Below, one piece after another: positions 17,298 to 26,448 of a stretch of DNA of 64,000 bases. The stretch's first letter is position 1; each line of letters starts with the position of its first letter. Location of the stretch: the NCBI GenBank assembly GCA_965277435.1, contig OZ255821.1:3038001-3102000 (forward strand). Direction: 5' to 3'. This DNA comes from Bog-105 sp965277435. Its GTDB lineage: Bacteria > Acidobacteriota > Terriglobia > Bryobacterales > Bryobacteraceae. The notes below the pieces were generated by a model. It worked only from the letters and a program-made list of their open reading frames with translations, made no database searches and was not told the DNA's origin. Made by a program: the position numbers and the translations under genes.

Positions 17298-18096
17298 CCC
17301 AATTACTTCCGTCGATTCCGCATCGCCCGCGAGCGAAGTTCCGGCCATTGAGATCGTCGATCTTCACAAGATCTACAACGGCGTGCACGCGGTTGATGGC
17401 CTCACGGTGACCGTTCCGCAAGGTTCCTTCTTCGGATTTCTCGGCCCCAACGGCGCAGGGAAGACCACCACCATCAAAGTACTCATGGGCCTCGCGCAGC
17501 CGGATAGTGGAAGCGTACGCATTCTCGGACTTCCCATGCCACAGGAATCGCTGGCCATCCGTAAGATCATCGGCCTGGTGCCTGACGATTCCTTGCTCTT
17601 CGATTATTTGACCGGGCAGGAGTACCTGGAATTCGTGGCGCGCCTCTATGGGTTAACCCGCCCTCTGGCCGTTGAGCGTGCCCGAGAACTCCTGGCGCTT
17701 TTCGAACTCCAGGAAAACCCGCGAAAGCTCATCGGCGAATACTCAAAAGGCATGCGCAAACGCGTGGCGCTTGCGGCAGCGTTGATTCACCGGCCCCGCT
17801 TGTTTCTGATGGACGAGCCCTTCGAAGGCGTCGATGCTGTCGGTGCGCGGCTCATGAAAGATATTCTTCTCGAACAGGTGCAGCACGGAGCCACCATCTT
17901 TCTTACGTCGCACGTCCTGGAAGTCGTGGAGAGACTATGCGATCAGATCGCCATCATCGGCCGGGGCAAAGTGATCGCCCACGGCAACATTGAAGATCTC
18001 CGGCACCAGGCTAGTGCGGAAGCGACCTCGCTCGAAGACATTTTCGTAAACCTGGTGCATGGAGAGCGCTATAGCGGCAGCTTGAACTGGCTCTGA
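17281..18096 (+). CDS. ABC-2 type transporter ATP-binding protein
   Basis: 271 residues. Walker A is GPNGAGKTT and Walker B FLMDEPFEG. The signature YSKGMRKRV replaces the usual LSGGQ, as in the CcmA/DRI-type exporters. H-loop: FLTSHVLEVVE. The GTG start lies inside the tolC 3' end, and the permease begins 4 bp after its stop. This is an exporter ATPase; no solute-binding protein is associated. The cargo could be a lipid, polysaccharide or antibiotic. Confidence 0.92.
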   Translation: MPAAPDPITSVDSASPASEVPAIEIVDLHKIYNGVHAVDGLTVTVPQGSFFGFLGPNGAGKTTTIKVLMGLAQPDSGSVRILGLPMPQESLAIRKIIGLVPDDSLLFDYLTGQEYLEFVARLYGLTRPLAVERARELLALFELQENPRKLIGEYSKGMRKRVALAAALIHRPRLFLMDEPFEGVDAVGARLMKDILLEQVQHGATIFLTSHVLEVVERLCDQIAIIGRGKVIAHGNIEDLRHQASAEATSLEDIFVNLVHGERYSGSLNWL

Positions 18097-18099
18097 AAC

Positions 18100-19707
18100 A
18101 TGTGGCAGCACGTTCTGGCAATCGCCTGGGCTCAATTCCGGATCAGCCGGAATCACTGGCCGCGCACCAGCTTCGGAACCGTAATGAGCTGGCTGTTGCT
18201 GCTGCTCTGGTATGGGATCTACGCCGCGTTGGCGCTCTTCCTCGCCTTCCGTCTTCCCGACACGCCGTTGCGCGAAATCGCTCGCTGGTTTCCTTCGGGG
18301 CTGCTCGCCGTCTTTCTGTTCTGGCAAGTGATTCCGTTGTTTACCCTCAGCAGCGGCTGGTCTCTGCAACTCAATAAGCTGCAGATCTACCCGGTCCGCC
18401 AGAGCACCCTGTTCGGCATCGAGACATTCCTGCGCATCACCAGTGCGCCCGAGATGATTATCGTGCTGGTGGGCGCAACAGTAGGCTTATGCGGGCACCC
18501 GCAAGTGCCCAACTGGGCGTCACTGATTCTGTTCCTCTTCATTCCGCTGAACCTGTTTCTGCAACTCGCCATCCGCGATTTGATCCTGCACGCTTTCGAG
18601 AGAAACCGCTTTCGAGAGCTGTTCGCGGTAGTGGTAATCAGCGTGGGAATTCTTCCGCAACTGCTGATCAGAACGAGTTTGGGAGCTACCCTGAAGCCGT
18701 ACTTCCTCGCGACGGCCGGCAGCCATCTTACGCCCTGGTCGGAAACAGCGTCTCTCAGTCTGGGCCGTTTTTCCGTTCGTGACGCACTGCTACTGCTCGC
18801 CTGGACAGCCGTTTCGTACTTCTTCGCGCGCTGGATGTTTCACAAAGGCCTGATAGCTGACGACAGCTTTCAACAGGGCGGCGTTGTATCCGCTACGAAC
18901 CAGAGTCCCAGGCAGTCTCTCTGGTCGCATTGGCCCGCTCGCATCTTCCGAGATCCGTTGGCTGCGCTCGTGCAGAAAGAAATGCAGTCGCTCGTGCGCA
19001 TGCCGAAGTTCCGCGTCTTGTTCGGAATGTCCTGCATCCTGGGCATCGTGGTTTTTGTTCCGGCGGCGCTCAACGGGCAAGACCCTACCTCCAGCTTTAT
19101 GCGCAGCAACCTGATTCCCGTGGTCAACGTGTACGGGCTGCTGCTGCTGAGTGACACGCTGCTGTTGAACGCGTTTGGGCTGGATCGTGGAGCGGCGCAG
19201 ACTTATTTCGTCATGCCGGTTTCACTCCCCACCGTCTTGCAAGCGAAAAACGCGGCGGCCATCGTCTTTGTGCTGTTGCAGAGCGCCGTGATTCTCTTGG
19301 TCGCTACCCTGGCGCGCGCGCCCATCACGGGGATGAGTGTTCTCTCGGGCATGCTCGCGTCCGCTGTCGTTACGGTATTCCTGCTGGTCACAGGAAATCT
19401 CACATCGCTCGCCATGCCGCGCCCCATCGATCCAAAACAAACGTTTAAGAAGCAGGCCGGCGCAAAAATGCAGCTCTGGCTCTTCGGATGTTCCATCAGT
19501 CTGTTTGCGCTGGTAGGATTCGCCTATCTGGCGCGTTACGCATTCCAGCGCGAGTGGGTGTTTCTGGCAGTGCTCGGCTTTGAATTTCTGGTGGGGATCA
19601 TTGCGTACCGGCTGGGTCTCGAATCGGCGGTTGAGCGGGCGATTCGCGATCGTGAAGCGATTGTCCAGATGCTCTCGAAAAGCGCTTCGCCGCTGAGCTT
19701 GAGCTGA
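18100..19707 (+). CDS. ABC-2 type permease, large
   Basis: 535 residues with multiple membrane segments, for example WLLLLLWYGIYAALALFLAF near the N-terminus, FLFIPLNLFLQ, and four or more at the C-terminus. It is about twice the length of a usual ABC-2 half-transporter and probably holds two membrane sets joined by a cytoplasmic linker. It follows its ATPase by 4 bp. No peptidase or binding domain is seen. The substrate is unknown. Confidence 0.85.
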   Translation: MWQHVLAIAWAQFRISRNHWPRTSFGTVMSWLLLLLWYGIYAALALFLAFRLPDTPLREIARWFPSGLLAVFLFWQVIPLFTLSSGWSLQLNKLQIYPVRQSTLFGIETFLRITSAPEMIIVLVGATVGLCGHPQVPNWASLILFLFIPLNLFLQLAIRDLILHAFERNRFRELFAVVVISVGILPQLLIRTSLGATLKPYFLATAGSHLTPWSETASLSLGRFSVRDALLLLAWTAVSYFFARWMFHKGLIADDSFQQGGVVSATNQSPRQSLWSHWPARIFRDPLAALVQKEMQSLVRMPKFRVLFGMSCILGIVVFVPAALNGQDPTSSFMRSNLIPVVNVYGLLLLSDTLLLNAFGLDRGAAQTYFVMPVSLPTVLQAKNAAAIVFVLLQSAVILLVATLARAPITGMSVLSGMLASAVVTVFLLVTGNLTSLAMPRPIDPKQTFKKQAGAKMQLWLFGCSISLFALVGFAYLARYAFQREWVFLAVLGFEFLVGIIAYRLGLESAVERAIRDREAIVQMLSKSASPLSLS

Positions 19708-19713
19708 GCAGGT

Positions 19714-20154
19714 TTAAAGAAGAAGCTTACTAACTTCTCGTTCGATGGCGTCTCGCACCGCCTCTTTGGCCGCTTCGTCCTGGTATTTTTGACGCGGCCA
19801 GAAAAAACCTTTCAATCCGTCACGGCGTCGTCGCGGCACTACGTGAATATGCAGGTGCGGTACCGTCTGGCTCACGCGGTTGTTAATCGCGATGAACGTC
19901 CCTTCCGCATCGACCGCCGCTTCCACCGCTTTCGCCAAAACCTGCAGCGTAGTCATAGTGCCGGCTGCGAGATTTGAGGGCAATTCCAGCAGCGTGACAT
20001 AGTGTTCCCGCGGGCACAACAGTACGTGCCCTGGGAACAACGGATGCATGTCCAGGAAGGCGATGAAGTTCGCATCTTTGTAGACCATGTGCGCTGCTAC
20101 CGATCCGCTGGCAACGCTGCAGAAGATGCAGTCCGGATCCGGTGAACCCAGCAC
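19714..20154 (-). CDS. HIT-family nucleotide hydrolase/transferase
   Basis: 146 residues. The histidine triad HLHIHVVPR lies at the C-terminal half, and the N-terminal part contains CIFCSVASG with a likely zinc Cys pair. Typical targets are nucleoside phosphoramidates or dinucleoside polyphosphates. The ATG overlaps the stop of the upstream potassium-channel gene by one base, so they are co-transcribed. Its 3' end is 6 bp from the convergent permease gene. Confidence 0.93.
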   Translation of the reverse strand: MLGSPDPDCIFCSVASGSVAAHMVYKDANFIAFLDMHPLFPGHVLLCPREHYVTLLELPSNLAAGTMTTLQVLAKAVEAAVDAEGTFIAINNRVSQTVPHLHIHVVPRRRRDGLKGFFWPRQKYQDEAAKEAVRDAIEREVSKLLL

Positions 20155-21125
20155 TACCTGGCCTCGGGAAGCGGCGCCGGCTCAGTCAATGAAACTCGAT
20201 CGACCCACAGCAGCAGGTCGCCCTTATCATCGACGTCGAAAGCCGCGCCGAATCGCACGCCCCACAAAATTTCGTCATAGCGGTAGGAGAGCCGGGCGTA
20301 TACCGTCTGCCTGAATGTCTCATCGTAACCCCGCATCATCACCAGCACCTCTGCCTGCATCGATTCTAAGTCTTCGCGCTTTTTGCCATACAACGGACTT
20401 TTTTCGTCAATGGGATGAACCACGGTCCAGGTGAGCGGCAGGAAAAGGATTTGTGAACGCTCAAGCTCGAGCTGCTGAAATTTACGCTGCAGACGTCCGT
20501 TCGGCGCGGGCACAACGGTCATGAGCATCACGCGCGCTTCTACTTCGATCAGATTGGCGGTACGTCTGTTGACAACCCGAAACTGCAGGCTGGTGGCATC
20601 GCGGAAGGGCGCGACAGCCATTTTGGCGCTGAAGCCGAAACGGGCCGAGGGCTGTGAAAAGCGGCCAAACAGCAGGCCAGTGGCGATCGCGAAAGCCATC
20701 AACCCCAGCAGCGCTTCTACCGACGCCACCGCGTTCGCAGCCGTGCCATCCGGATACATGTTCCCGTAACCAACCGTCGTCAGCGTGTGCGTGCTGAAGA
20801 AGAAAAGATTGAAAAAATGCGTGGCGGGATCTTTCGAGTCTGCGCCCTTAATGGTTCCCGGACCCAAGGCCTGATAGCCCCAGGCGAACGCCAGATTGAC
20901 GAGAATGAAAACCGTGATGACGATGAGCGAAAATTTAAGCCACGAGACGCTGATCAGATACGTGTAAGGATTCGCATCGTGCCAGTTGCGGCCGCCGCGG
21001 CGTACATTGAAGCTGCCGTCCTTCTCGACCACGCGGTTCAGCGCGCCGGTATACTGCTGCGTCAATCCGGGATCGTAGTTGGCGTTCGGTTGCACCGGGA
21101 ATGGTTTGTCTGCTTCACTCATCAC
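20154..21125 (-). CDS. Inward-rectifier-type potassium channel (KirBac-like)
   Basis: 323 residues. Two membrane helices (SLIVITVFILVNLAFAWGY and ALLGLMAFAIATGLLFGRF) flank a pore helix with filter TVGYGNMYP. After TM2, FSQPSARFGFS leads into an Ig-like cytoplasmic domain containing RVVNRRTANLIEVEARVML, typical of KirBac. The N-terminal slide-helix region (WHDANPYTYLISVSW) is present. It is divergent from the thioredoxin-like gene and coupled to the HIT gene downstream. Confidence 0.92.
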   Translation of the reverse strand: MMSEADKPFPVQPNANYDPGLTQQYTGALNRVVEKDGSFNVRRGGRNWHDANPYTYLISVSWLKFSLIVITVFILVNLAFAWGYQALGPGTIKGADSKDPATHFFNLFFFSTHTLTTVGYGNMYPDGTAANAVASVEALLGLMAFAIATGLLFGRFSQPSARFGFSAKMAVAPFRDATSLQFRVVNRRTANLIEVEARVMLMTVVPAPNGRLQRKFQQLELERSQILFLPLTWTVVHPIDEKSPLYGKKREDLESMQAEVLVMMRGYDETFRQTVYARLSYRYDEILWGVRFGAAFDVDDKGDLLLWVDRVSLTEPAPLPEAR

Positions 21126-21164
21126 AGATTCTCGCGAGCGTTGTTACGCTGGCTATCAGGAACT

Positions 21165-21743
21165 ATGGCACGAACAGAATCCAATATGCTGCCACTGGGC
21201 ACCGCCGCGCCCGCCTTTCAATTGCCCGATGTCGTCTCGGGCGACATCGTTTCGCTCGACCGGTTTGCCGGCAGAAAAGCTCTGCTTATCATGTTCATCT
21301 GCCGGCACTGCCCCTATGTGAAACATGTCCAGAAGGAACTGGCGCGGCTCGGAACAGATTACGCCGGTAAGGCTGCCGGTATTGTAGCGATCTCTTCCAA
21401 TGATGCCGCCGCCTATCCCGACGATGCGCCCGAACGCTTGCGCGAAATGGCCCTGGAACAGGGCTTTACGTTTCCGTTCTGTTACGACGAGTCGCAGGAT
21501 GTAGCGCGAGAGTACAACGCGGTCTGCACGCCGGACTTTTACCTATTCGATGAAGGGGGACGGCTGGCGTATCACGGACGGTTGGATGACAGCCGCCCCC
21601 GCAGTGAAGAGCCGGTCACCGGGAATGAAGTGCGCGCCGCCATCGATGCGCTGCTCGAAGGCAGGCCTGTGAATCCAGAGCAGAAGCCCAGTATTGGCTG
21701 CAGCATCAAGTGGCGCACACAATATAACCGGACTGAATCGTGA
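21165..21743 (+). CDS. Thioredoxin-like / AhpC-type redox protein
   Basis: 192 residues from ATG 21165. LGTAAPAFQLPDVVSG is followed by LLIMFICRHCPYVKHVQ, with a CRHC redox motif (Cys46, Cys49) of the CxHCPYVKH thioredoxin subfamily. FYLFDEGGRLAYHGRLDD is the later thioredoxin strand with the family's conserved end. The open frame extends to 20787, but that part is antisense to the channel gene. It probably acts as a thiol reductase or peroxiredoxin-like protein. Confidence 0.88.
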   Translation: MARTESNMLPLGTAAPAFQLPDVVSGDIVSLDRFAGRKALLIMFICRHCPYVKHVQKELARLGTDYAGKAAGIVAISSNDAAAYPDDAPERLREMALEQGFTFPFCYDESQDVAREYNAVCTPDFYLFDEGGRLAYHGRLDDSRPRSEEPVTGNEVRAAIDALLEGRPVNPEQKPSIGCSIKWRTQYNRTES

Positions 21744-21758
21744 TATTGTTCGATTGCG

Positions 21759-22643
21759 ATGCCTTCGAATTCTAAACACACCCGGCGCGATTTCGTTTCC
21801 ACCATAGCAGGTAGCTCTCTTGCCCTAGCTGCCGCTGGAACAGCTGCTGCCAAGAAGGGTAATAAGATACCGATCGGACTCGAATTGTATTCGGTGCGGC
21901 ACGAACTCGACAAAGATCCCACGGGGACGCTCGACAAAGTCGCAAAAATGGGCTACGACTGCGTCGAGTTCTACGCTCCCTATTACGATTGGACGCCGGA
22001 CCACGCGAAAGAAGTGCGCCAGCAATTGGACCAGATCAAGTTGCGCTGTTACTCCACGCACAATGCGCTGAAGTCGTTTACGCCGGATGGCATCGAGAAA
22101 GCGATCGAGCTAAACAAAGTTTTGGGCACGCACTATCTCGTGCTGGCGCATCCTGGCGGGCCAGATGTCAAGACAGTCGACCAATGGAAACAGATTGCCG
22201 ACACGCTGAACCAGGCGAACAAGCGGCTGCAGACAGCCGGGCTCCACGCCGGCTATCATAATCACGACGCAGAGTGGCGGCCGGTTGATGGTCAGAAGCC
22301 AATTGAAATCCTGGCGAAAAACACTGATAAGAGCATCATGCTCCAGCTTGATGTGGGAACGTGCGTCGAAACGGGTAACGATCCGGTAGCGTGGATCGAT
22401 AGTAATCCGGGGCGCATAAAATCGCTCCACTTGAAGGAGTGGTCGCCGAAAGACAAATATTCTGTGCTCTTCGGTGAGGGCGTTACACCTTGGAAAAAGT
22501 TATTCGCCGCGGCCGAGAAGCATGGCGGTGTGGAATTTTACTTGATTGAGCAGGAGGGTAGCCGTTTCCCTGAGTTGGAAACAGCCGAACGCTGCCTGGT
22601 TGCTTACAAGGATTTGCGCTCGGGCACTAAATCGAACGCGTGA
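21759..22643 (+). CDS. Tat-exported sugar phosphate isomerase/epimerase
   Basis: 294 residues, xylose-isomerase-like TIM barrel. It starts with a twin-arginine signal (TRRDFVSTIAGSSLALAAAG), so it probably acts in the periplasm. Core motifs: KIPIGLELYSVRHEL, LRCYSTHNALKSF, AGYHNHDAEW (His/Glu metal region), LQLDVGTCVETG and SLHLKEWS. Its stop overlaps the asparaginase GTG (GTGA). Proteins of this type often handle keto sugars or inositols; the substrate is unknown. Confidence 0.88.
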   Translation: MPSNSKHTRRDFVSTIAGSSLALAAAGTAAAKKGNKIPIGLELYSVRHELDKDPTGTLDKVAKMGYDCVEFYAPYYDWTPDHAKEVRQQLDQIKLRCYSTHNALKSFTPDGIEKAIELNKVLGTHYLVLAHPGGPDVKTVDQWKQIADTLNQANKRLQTAGLHAGYHNHDAEWRPVDGQKPIEILAKNTDKSIMLQLDVGTCVETGNDPVAWIDSNPGRIKSLHLKEWSPKDKYSVLFGEGVTPWKKLFAAAEKHGGVEFYLIEQEGSRFPELETAERCLVAYKDLRSGTKSNA

Positions 22644-23161
22644 GCGTGATTGAACCGAACCCGCGCATCCGCATCTTTATCACGGGCGGCACCTTCGATA
22701 AGCAGTACGACGAATTGCTCGGCCGTTTGGTTTTCAAAGAGTCCAATCTGCCCGAGATGCTGGTTTCCGGCAGGTGCAAGCTAGCTCTCGATCTCCGCAC
22801 TCTCATGATGGTGGATAGTTTGGAGATGTCGGAAGCAGATCGCAGTCTCATCGTTGAGCAATGCCGCGCGGTTCCCGAGTCGCGTATCGTGATCACGCAT
22901 GGGACCGACACCATGGCCGATACCGCGCGCACCTTGGTGAACCGGCTTCCCGGCAAGACGATCGTTTTGACGGGCGCCATGATCCCCTACGCGTTTGGCA
23001 GTTCCGATGGCTTGTTCAACCTGGGCAGCGCGCTCGCCTTTGTGCAGGTGCTGCCCGTTGGAGTTTACGTGGCGATGAACGGACAGTACCTGCCGGCGGC
23101 GCACGTGCGCAAGAACAGGCAGACTGGCGTTTTTGAAGATGACCGCGCCATCGAAGGTTGA
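22640..23161 (+). CDS. Short asparaginase-family protein
   Basis: 173 residues, covering only the N-terminal asparaginase domain. TGGTFDK (Thr18) and THGTDTMADTA (from about 86) are both catalytic-loop motifs; GAMIPYAFGSSDG follows. The C-terminal domain of type I/II asparaginases is missing, but complete short proteins of this length are a known class, so it is probably functional. It starts with GTG, overlapping the upstream stop. Its 3' end overlaps the amine oxidase start. Confidence 0.85.
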   Translation: MSVIEPNPRIRIFITGGTFDKQYDELLGRLVFKESNLPEMLVSGRCKLALDLRTLMMVDSLEMSEADRSLIVEQCRAVPESRIVITHGTDTMADTARTLVNRLPGKTIVLTGAMIPYAFGSSDGLFNLGSALAFVQVLPVGVYVAMNGQYLPAAHVRKNRQTGVFEDDRAIEG

Positions 23162-24470
23162 CTACGATGTGGTTGTCGTAGGCGCCGGGGCCGCGGGCTT
23201 AGCGGCCTTGGGCGAACTCGATCGCGCGGGCTGCTCCGTATTGTGCGTTGAAGCGCGCGAACGCATCGGCGGCCGCATTCTAACCGTTCACGATCCACTT
23301 TCGCCGCTGCCTCTTGAACTCGGCGCCGAATTTATTCACGGCCGTCCTCCGGAGATCTGGGACATCGTTCGTGCTGAGAGGCTTCCCGTGTACGATTGCG
23401 CCGATGCTTCGGTTCGTATTCGCGACGGGCAAATTCAGAAACAGGAAGATGCCTGGTTACCGATGGGAGCGCTCATGCGCGAGATGCGGGCGGATGCGTC
23501 TCAGGGACCGGATCAATCGTTCGCTTCGTTTCTGAATCAATCCGATCATGCGCCCGACGCTCAGGAACTGAGCGCTTCGTTTGTGGAAGGCTTCAATGCC
23601 GCGCGTAAGGAACTCATCGGCATTGCTTCTCTGGCAAAAGATGCGAATGCTTCGGAGCAGATTGACGGGGATCGTTCTTTTCGTTTCTCGCAAGGCTATG
23701 ACGCGATTCCACTGCATCTGTTATCGCGCGCTCGCGATCCATTTAAGCGGCTGCGATTGAACACGGTGGTGAACCGCATCGAATGGAAGCCGGGTTTCGT
23801 TACGCTAGACGTGACGTCCGCTTTAACCGGCAGCGCACAGAGAATCACTGCGCGACGAGTTGTGATCACGCTCCCACTAGGCGTTTTGACAGCGGCTCCC
23901 GGGAGTGCCGGAGCGGTGGAGTGGGATCCCGCTCCCGGCCAGCATCTTGAGGCCGCTCAGTCGCTGGCTTTTGGGCAAGTGGCGCGAATGGTGTTTCGTT
24001 TTAGGCAGGCGTTTTGGGAAGAGAAGAGCGTTTTTGCAGATGCGGGATTCCTGCTCTCGAACGAAGCGCTATTCCCGACCTGGTGGACTCCGCTCTCCAC
24101 ACGCGCGCCGATCCTGACCGGCTGGAGCGCTGGTCCGCACGCCGATGGTCTGCTCGGTCTGCCACGCGAGCAAGTCATCCGGGAAGCGATCAAATCGCTG
24201 GCGCGCATCCTCGCTGTCGATGCGAATGCTATCGAGCGTAAGCTCGCAGCGGTTTATTATCACGACTGGCACAGCGATCCGTTCGCCCGCGGCGCATATA
24301 GTTACGTACCCGCCGGTGCCATGCCGGCTCGCGAACAACTGGCCCAGCCGGTCTCCGATACGATCTATTTTGCCGGCGAAGCAACGGAGCTAAACGGACA
24401 CAGCGCAACCGTTCACGGCGCGATTGCTTCCGGCCTGCTCGCTGCCCTGCGCATTGTCATGACGAACTGA
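23139..24470 (+). CDS. Flavin-containing amine oxidase
   Basis: About 443 residues. FAD-binding DVVVVGAGAAGLAALGEL at the N-terminus, then ERIGGRIL. The C-terminal FAD loop is YFAGEATELNGHSATVHGAI. It is a monoamine oxidase-like soluble enzyme acting on an amine or polyamine. ATG 23139 is chosen; a TTG two codons earlier is also possible. It overlaps the asparaginase gene by 23 nt. A decayed copy of its last 70 codons lies at 26212-26421 between the two fucosidase genes. Confidence 0.9.
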   Translation: MTAPSKVDYDVVVVGAGAAGLAALGELDRAGCSVLCVEARERIGGRILTVHDPLSPLPLELGAEFIHGRPPEIWDIVRAERLPVYDCADASVRIRDGQIQKQEDAWLPMGALMREMRADASQGPDQSFASFLNQSDHAPDAQELSASFVEGFNAARKELIGIASLAKDANASEQIDGDRSFRFSQGYDAIPLHLLSRARDPFKRLRLNTVVNRIEWKPGFVTLDVTSALTGSAQRITARRVVITLPLGVLTAAPGSAGAVEWDPAPGQHLEAAQSLAFGQVARMVFRFRQAFWEEKSVFADAGFLLSNEALFPTWWTPLSTRAPILTGWSAGPHADGLLGLPREQVIREAIKSLARILAVDANAIERKLAAVYYHDWHSDPFARGAYSYVPAGAMPAREQLAQPVSDTIYFAGEATELNGHSATVHGAIASGLLAALRIVMTN

Positions 24471-24497
24471 TACGTTGAACTGCGAAAGGAATTTTGC

Positions 24498-26045
24498 ATG
24501 AAAGTCTCCCGTCGAATTGCTCTTGCTGGACTGGCGGGGAGCGCGCTGGCCAGTCAGTTACCCGAAGCGCCTCCTACCTTGCCGCCGGGTGTGGAGGCCG
24601 AGAAAACTCCTTTTCAAGGCACGCGTGCATCACTCTCCGCCTATGAAACCCCCGACTGGTTTCGCGACGCCAAGTTTGGAATCTGGGCGCACTGGGGACC
24701 GCAATCCGCCATTGAAGATGGCGATTGGTATGCCCGCAACATGTATATGCAGGGCAGCCCGCAATACAACTATCACGTCGAGACTTACGGGCATCCTTCG
24801 AAATTCGGTTACAAGGACACCATTCCTTTCTGGAAGGCCGAGAAGTTCGATCCCGCCGAGTTGATGAGGCTTTATAAGCAGGCGGGAGCAAAGTATTTCG
24901 TCTCGATGGGCGTTCACCACGACAACTTCGATCTCTGGAACTCAAAGCACCAGCATTGGAATTCCGTGCAAATGGGTCCGAAGAAGGACATCGTTGGCTT
25001 ATGGCAGAAGGCCGCGCGTAATGAAGGACTGAAGTTCGGTGTCAGCGAACATCTTTGGATCACGTACAAGTGGTTCTCGGTGAGTCACGGTCACGATGAA
25101 ACCGGTCCGCTCGAATCCGCGCCGTACGATGGTGCGGATCCGAAGAACTTCGATCTGTACGTCGATTCGGATGAAGTCCACACTCAATTAGAGTGGACGG
25201 AGGACGGTATTCCCGAATGGTGGAAGCGCCATTGGTACGACCGCATTCGCGACCTGGTCGATAACTATCAGCCAGACCTGCTCTACTCCGATGGCGCGCT
25301 GCCGTTTGAAGATTACGGCTTGAACCTCATTGCCCGGCATTACAATCTGAGCGCGAAACGGCACGGTGGCAAAGCGCAGACTGTCTACTTCAGCAAACGT
25401 CAGGCAGACAGTGTCAAGGGAATTGCCACGCTCGATGTAGAGCGCGGCGTGGTCGATTCTATTTGGCCGCGTCCGTTTGAAACCGATACCTGCATCGGCG
25501 ATTGGCACTACAAACGCGGCGTAAACTATAAGACGCCGAAGACTGTCATTGACTTGCTAGTCGACATCGTCAGCCGCAATGGAAACCTGCTGCTGAACTT
25601 TCCGCTCCCAGCCAGCGGCCAGCTTGATTTGGAGGAGCGCAACGTGTTGGCGGCCATCACAAAGTGGATGGCGGTGAATAGTGAGGGCATACATGGCACG
25701 CGTCCCTGGAAAATCTTTGGTGAAAGCCCGCAAACAGCCGCTGTCGCAGCAACCTCCGCATTCAACGAAAAACAGCGAAAAGACTTGACGGCCGACGATG
25801 TGCGCTTTACCACTAAGGGCGACACGCTTTATGCCTTCGTAATGGGCTGGCCCAAGTATCAGGCGAATATCAAGCCGCTGGCGACGGGAACATGGCTGCG
25901 CGTCGGGAAGATCCAGCGGGTGGAACTGCTGGGCTTCGATGGTCAGCTGCAATGGGCGCAGAGCGAAGCTGGGCTCAAAATTATGCTGCCCGAAAAAGCG
26001 CCCTCGGAGCATGCCGTGGCATTCAAAATCACTTCCGTAGGGTAG
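24498..26045 (+). CDS. Alpha-L-fucosidase (GH29), copy 1
   Basis: 515 residues with a Tat-like N-terminus (SRRIALAGLAGSALASQ). GH29 features: KFGIWAHWGPQS with His65, the HH pair (140-141) in SMGVHHDNFDLWNSK, and the probable nucleophile Asp265 in DLLYSDGALPF. Preceded by GAAAGGA, 8 nt before ATG. It removes alpha-linked fucose from glycans, probably in the periplasm. The 3' end runs into a family A repeat, so the protein ends ...TSVG where copy 2 has ...TGVQN. All GH29 residues checked are intact. Confidence 0.92.
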   Translation: MKVSRRIALAGLAGSALASQLPEAPPTLPPGVEAEKTPFQGTRASLSAYETPDWFRDAKFGIWAHWGPQSAIEDGDWYARNMYMQGSPQYNYHVETYGHPSKFGYKDTIPFWKAEKFDPAELMRLYKQAGAKYFVSMGVHHDNFDLWNSKHQHWNSVQMGPKKDIVGLWQKAARNEGLKFGVSEHLWITYKWFSVSHGHDETGPLESAPYDGADPKNFDLYVDSDEVHTQLEWTEDGIPEWWKRHWYDRIRDLVDNYQPDLLYSDGALPFEDYGLNLIARHYNLSAKRHGGKAQTVYFSKRQADSVKGIATLDVERGVVDSIWPRPFETDTCIGDWHYKRGVNYKTPKTVIDLLVDIVSRNGNLLLNFPLPASGQLDLEERNVLAAITKWMAVNSEGIHGTRPWKIFGESPQTAAVAATSAFNEKQRKDLTADDVRFTTKGDTLYAFVMGWPKYQANIKPLATGTWLRVGKIQRVELLGFDGQLQWAQSEAGLKIMLPEKAPSEHAVAFKITSVG

Positions 26046-26063
26046 GCTTTAACCTGCCATCTT
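26037..26063. repeat. REP-like repeat, family A, at a gene end
   Basis: GTAGGGTAGGCTTTAACCTGCC followed by ATCTT. The TAG at 26043-26045 inside the repeat is the stop codon of fucosidase copy 1. Confidence 0.75.
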
Positions 26064-26071
26064 GGCCGCCG

Positions 26072-26211
26072 CGCCGCAGAAGTGCATAAAGTTCTGCCGG
26101 AACAAGGGCTCGATATCGGTTTTGATCTGCTGCTGTGTGACTGCGCCTCCGTCTTCCGCCTGCTTCGCAAGTCTGCGCGGCCGGCCGCATCGTCCGCCGG
26201 CTTGATCCCGG
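26072..26211 (-). pseudogene. Remnant of uronate-isomerase-like gene (3' end)
   Basis: Nearly matches two separated blocks of the intact gene at 27996-29288: about 28009-28101 (its 3' end) and about 28388-28455, with the roughly 290 nt between them deleted. In the correct minus frame the first block still reads QQQIKTDIE, then FRQNFMHFCG. It is the first copy of the right-hand gene of the duplicated unit, and is not expressed as a whole protein. Confidence 0.75.
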
Positions 26212-26421
26212 CACGACTGGTACAGGGATCCATTTGCGCGTGGCGCTTATAGCTACGTTCCCGCCGGCGCTATGCAGGCCCGCGAACAACTGGCCCGGCC
26301 GGTCTCCGATACGATCTATTTTGCCGGCGAAGCAATGGAGCTAAACGGACACAGCGGAACCGTTCATGGCGCGATTGTTTTCGCCGTGCTCGCTGCCCGG
26401 CGAATTCTCATGACGAGGTGA
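26212..26421 (+). pseudogene. Remnant of amine oxidase gene (last 70 codons)
   Basis: Reads in frame HDWYRDPFARGAYSYVPAGA ... IYFAGEAMELNGHSGTVHGA, matching the C-terminus of the intact gene at 23139-24470, and ends with TGA at 26421. Everything upstream is missing. The leader that follows (TACGTTGAACTGCGAAAG) is shared with copy 1. This is the left-hand gene of the second copy of the duplicated unit. Confidence 0.82.
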
Positions 26422-26448
26422 TACGTTGAACTGCGAAAGCATTTTCGT

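Noticed and set aside
20787..21164. Upstream extension of the thioredoxin-like gene
   Set aside because: Antisense to the potassium-channel gene; family similarity starts at ATG 21165.
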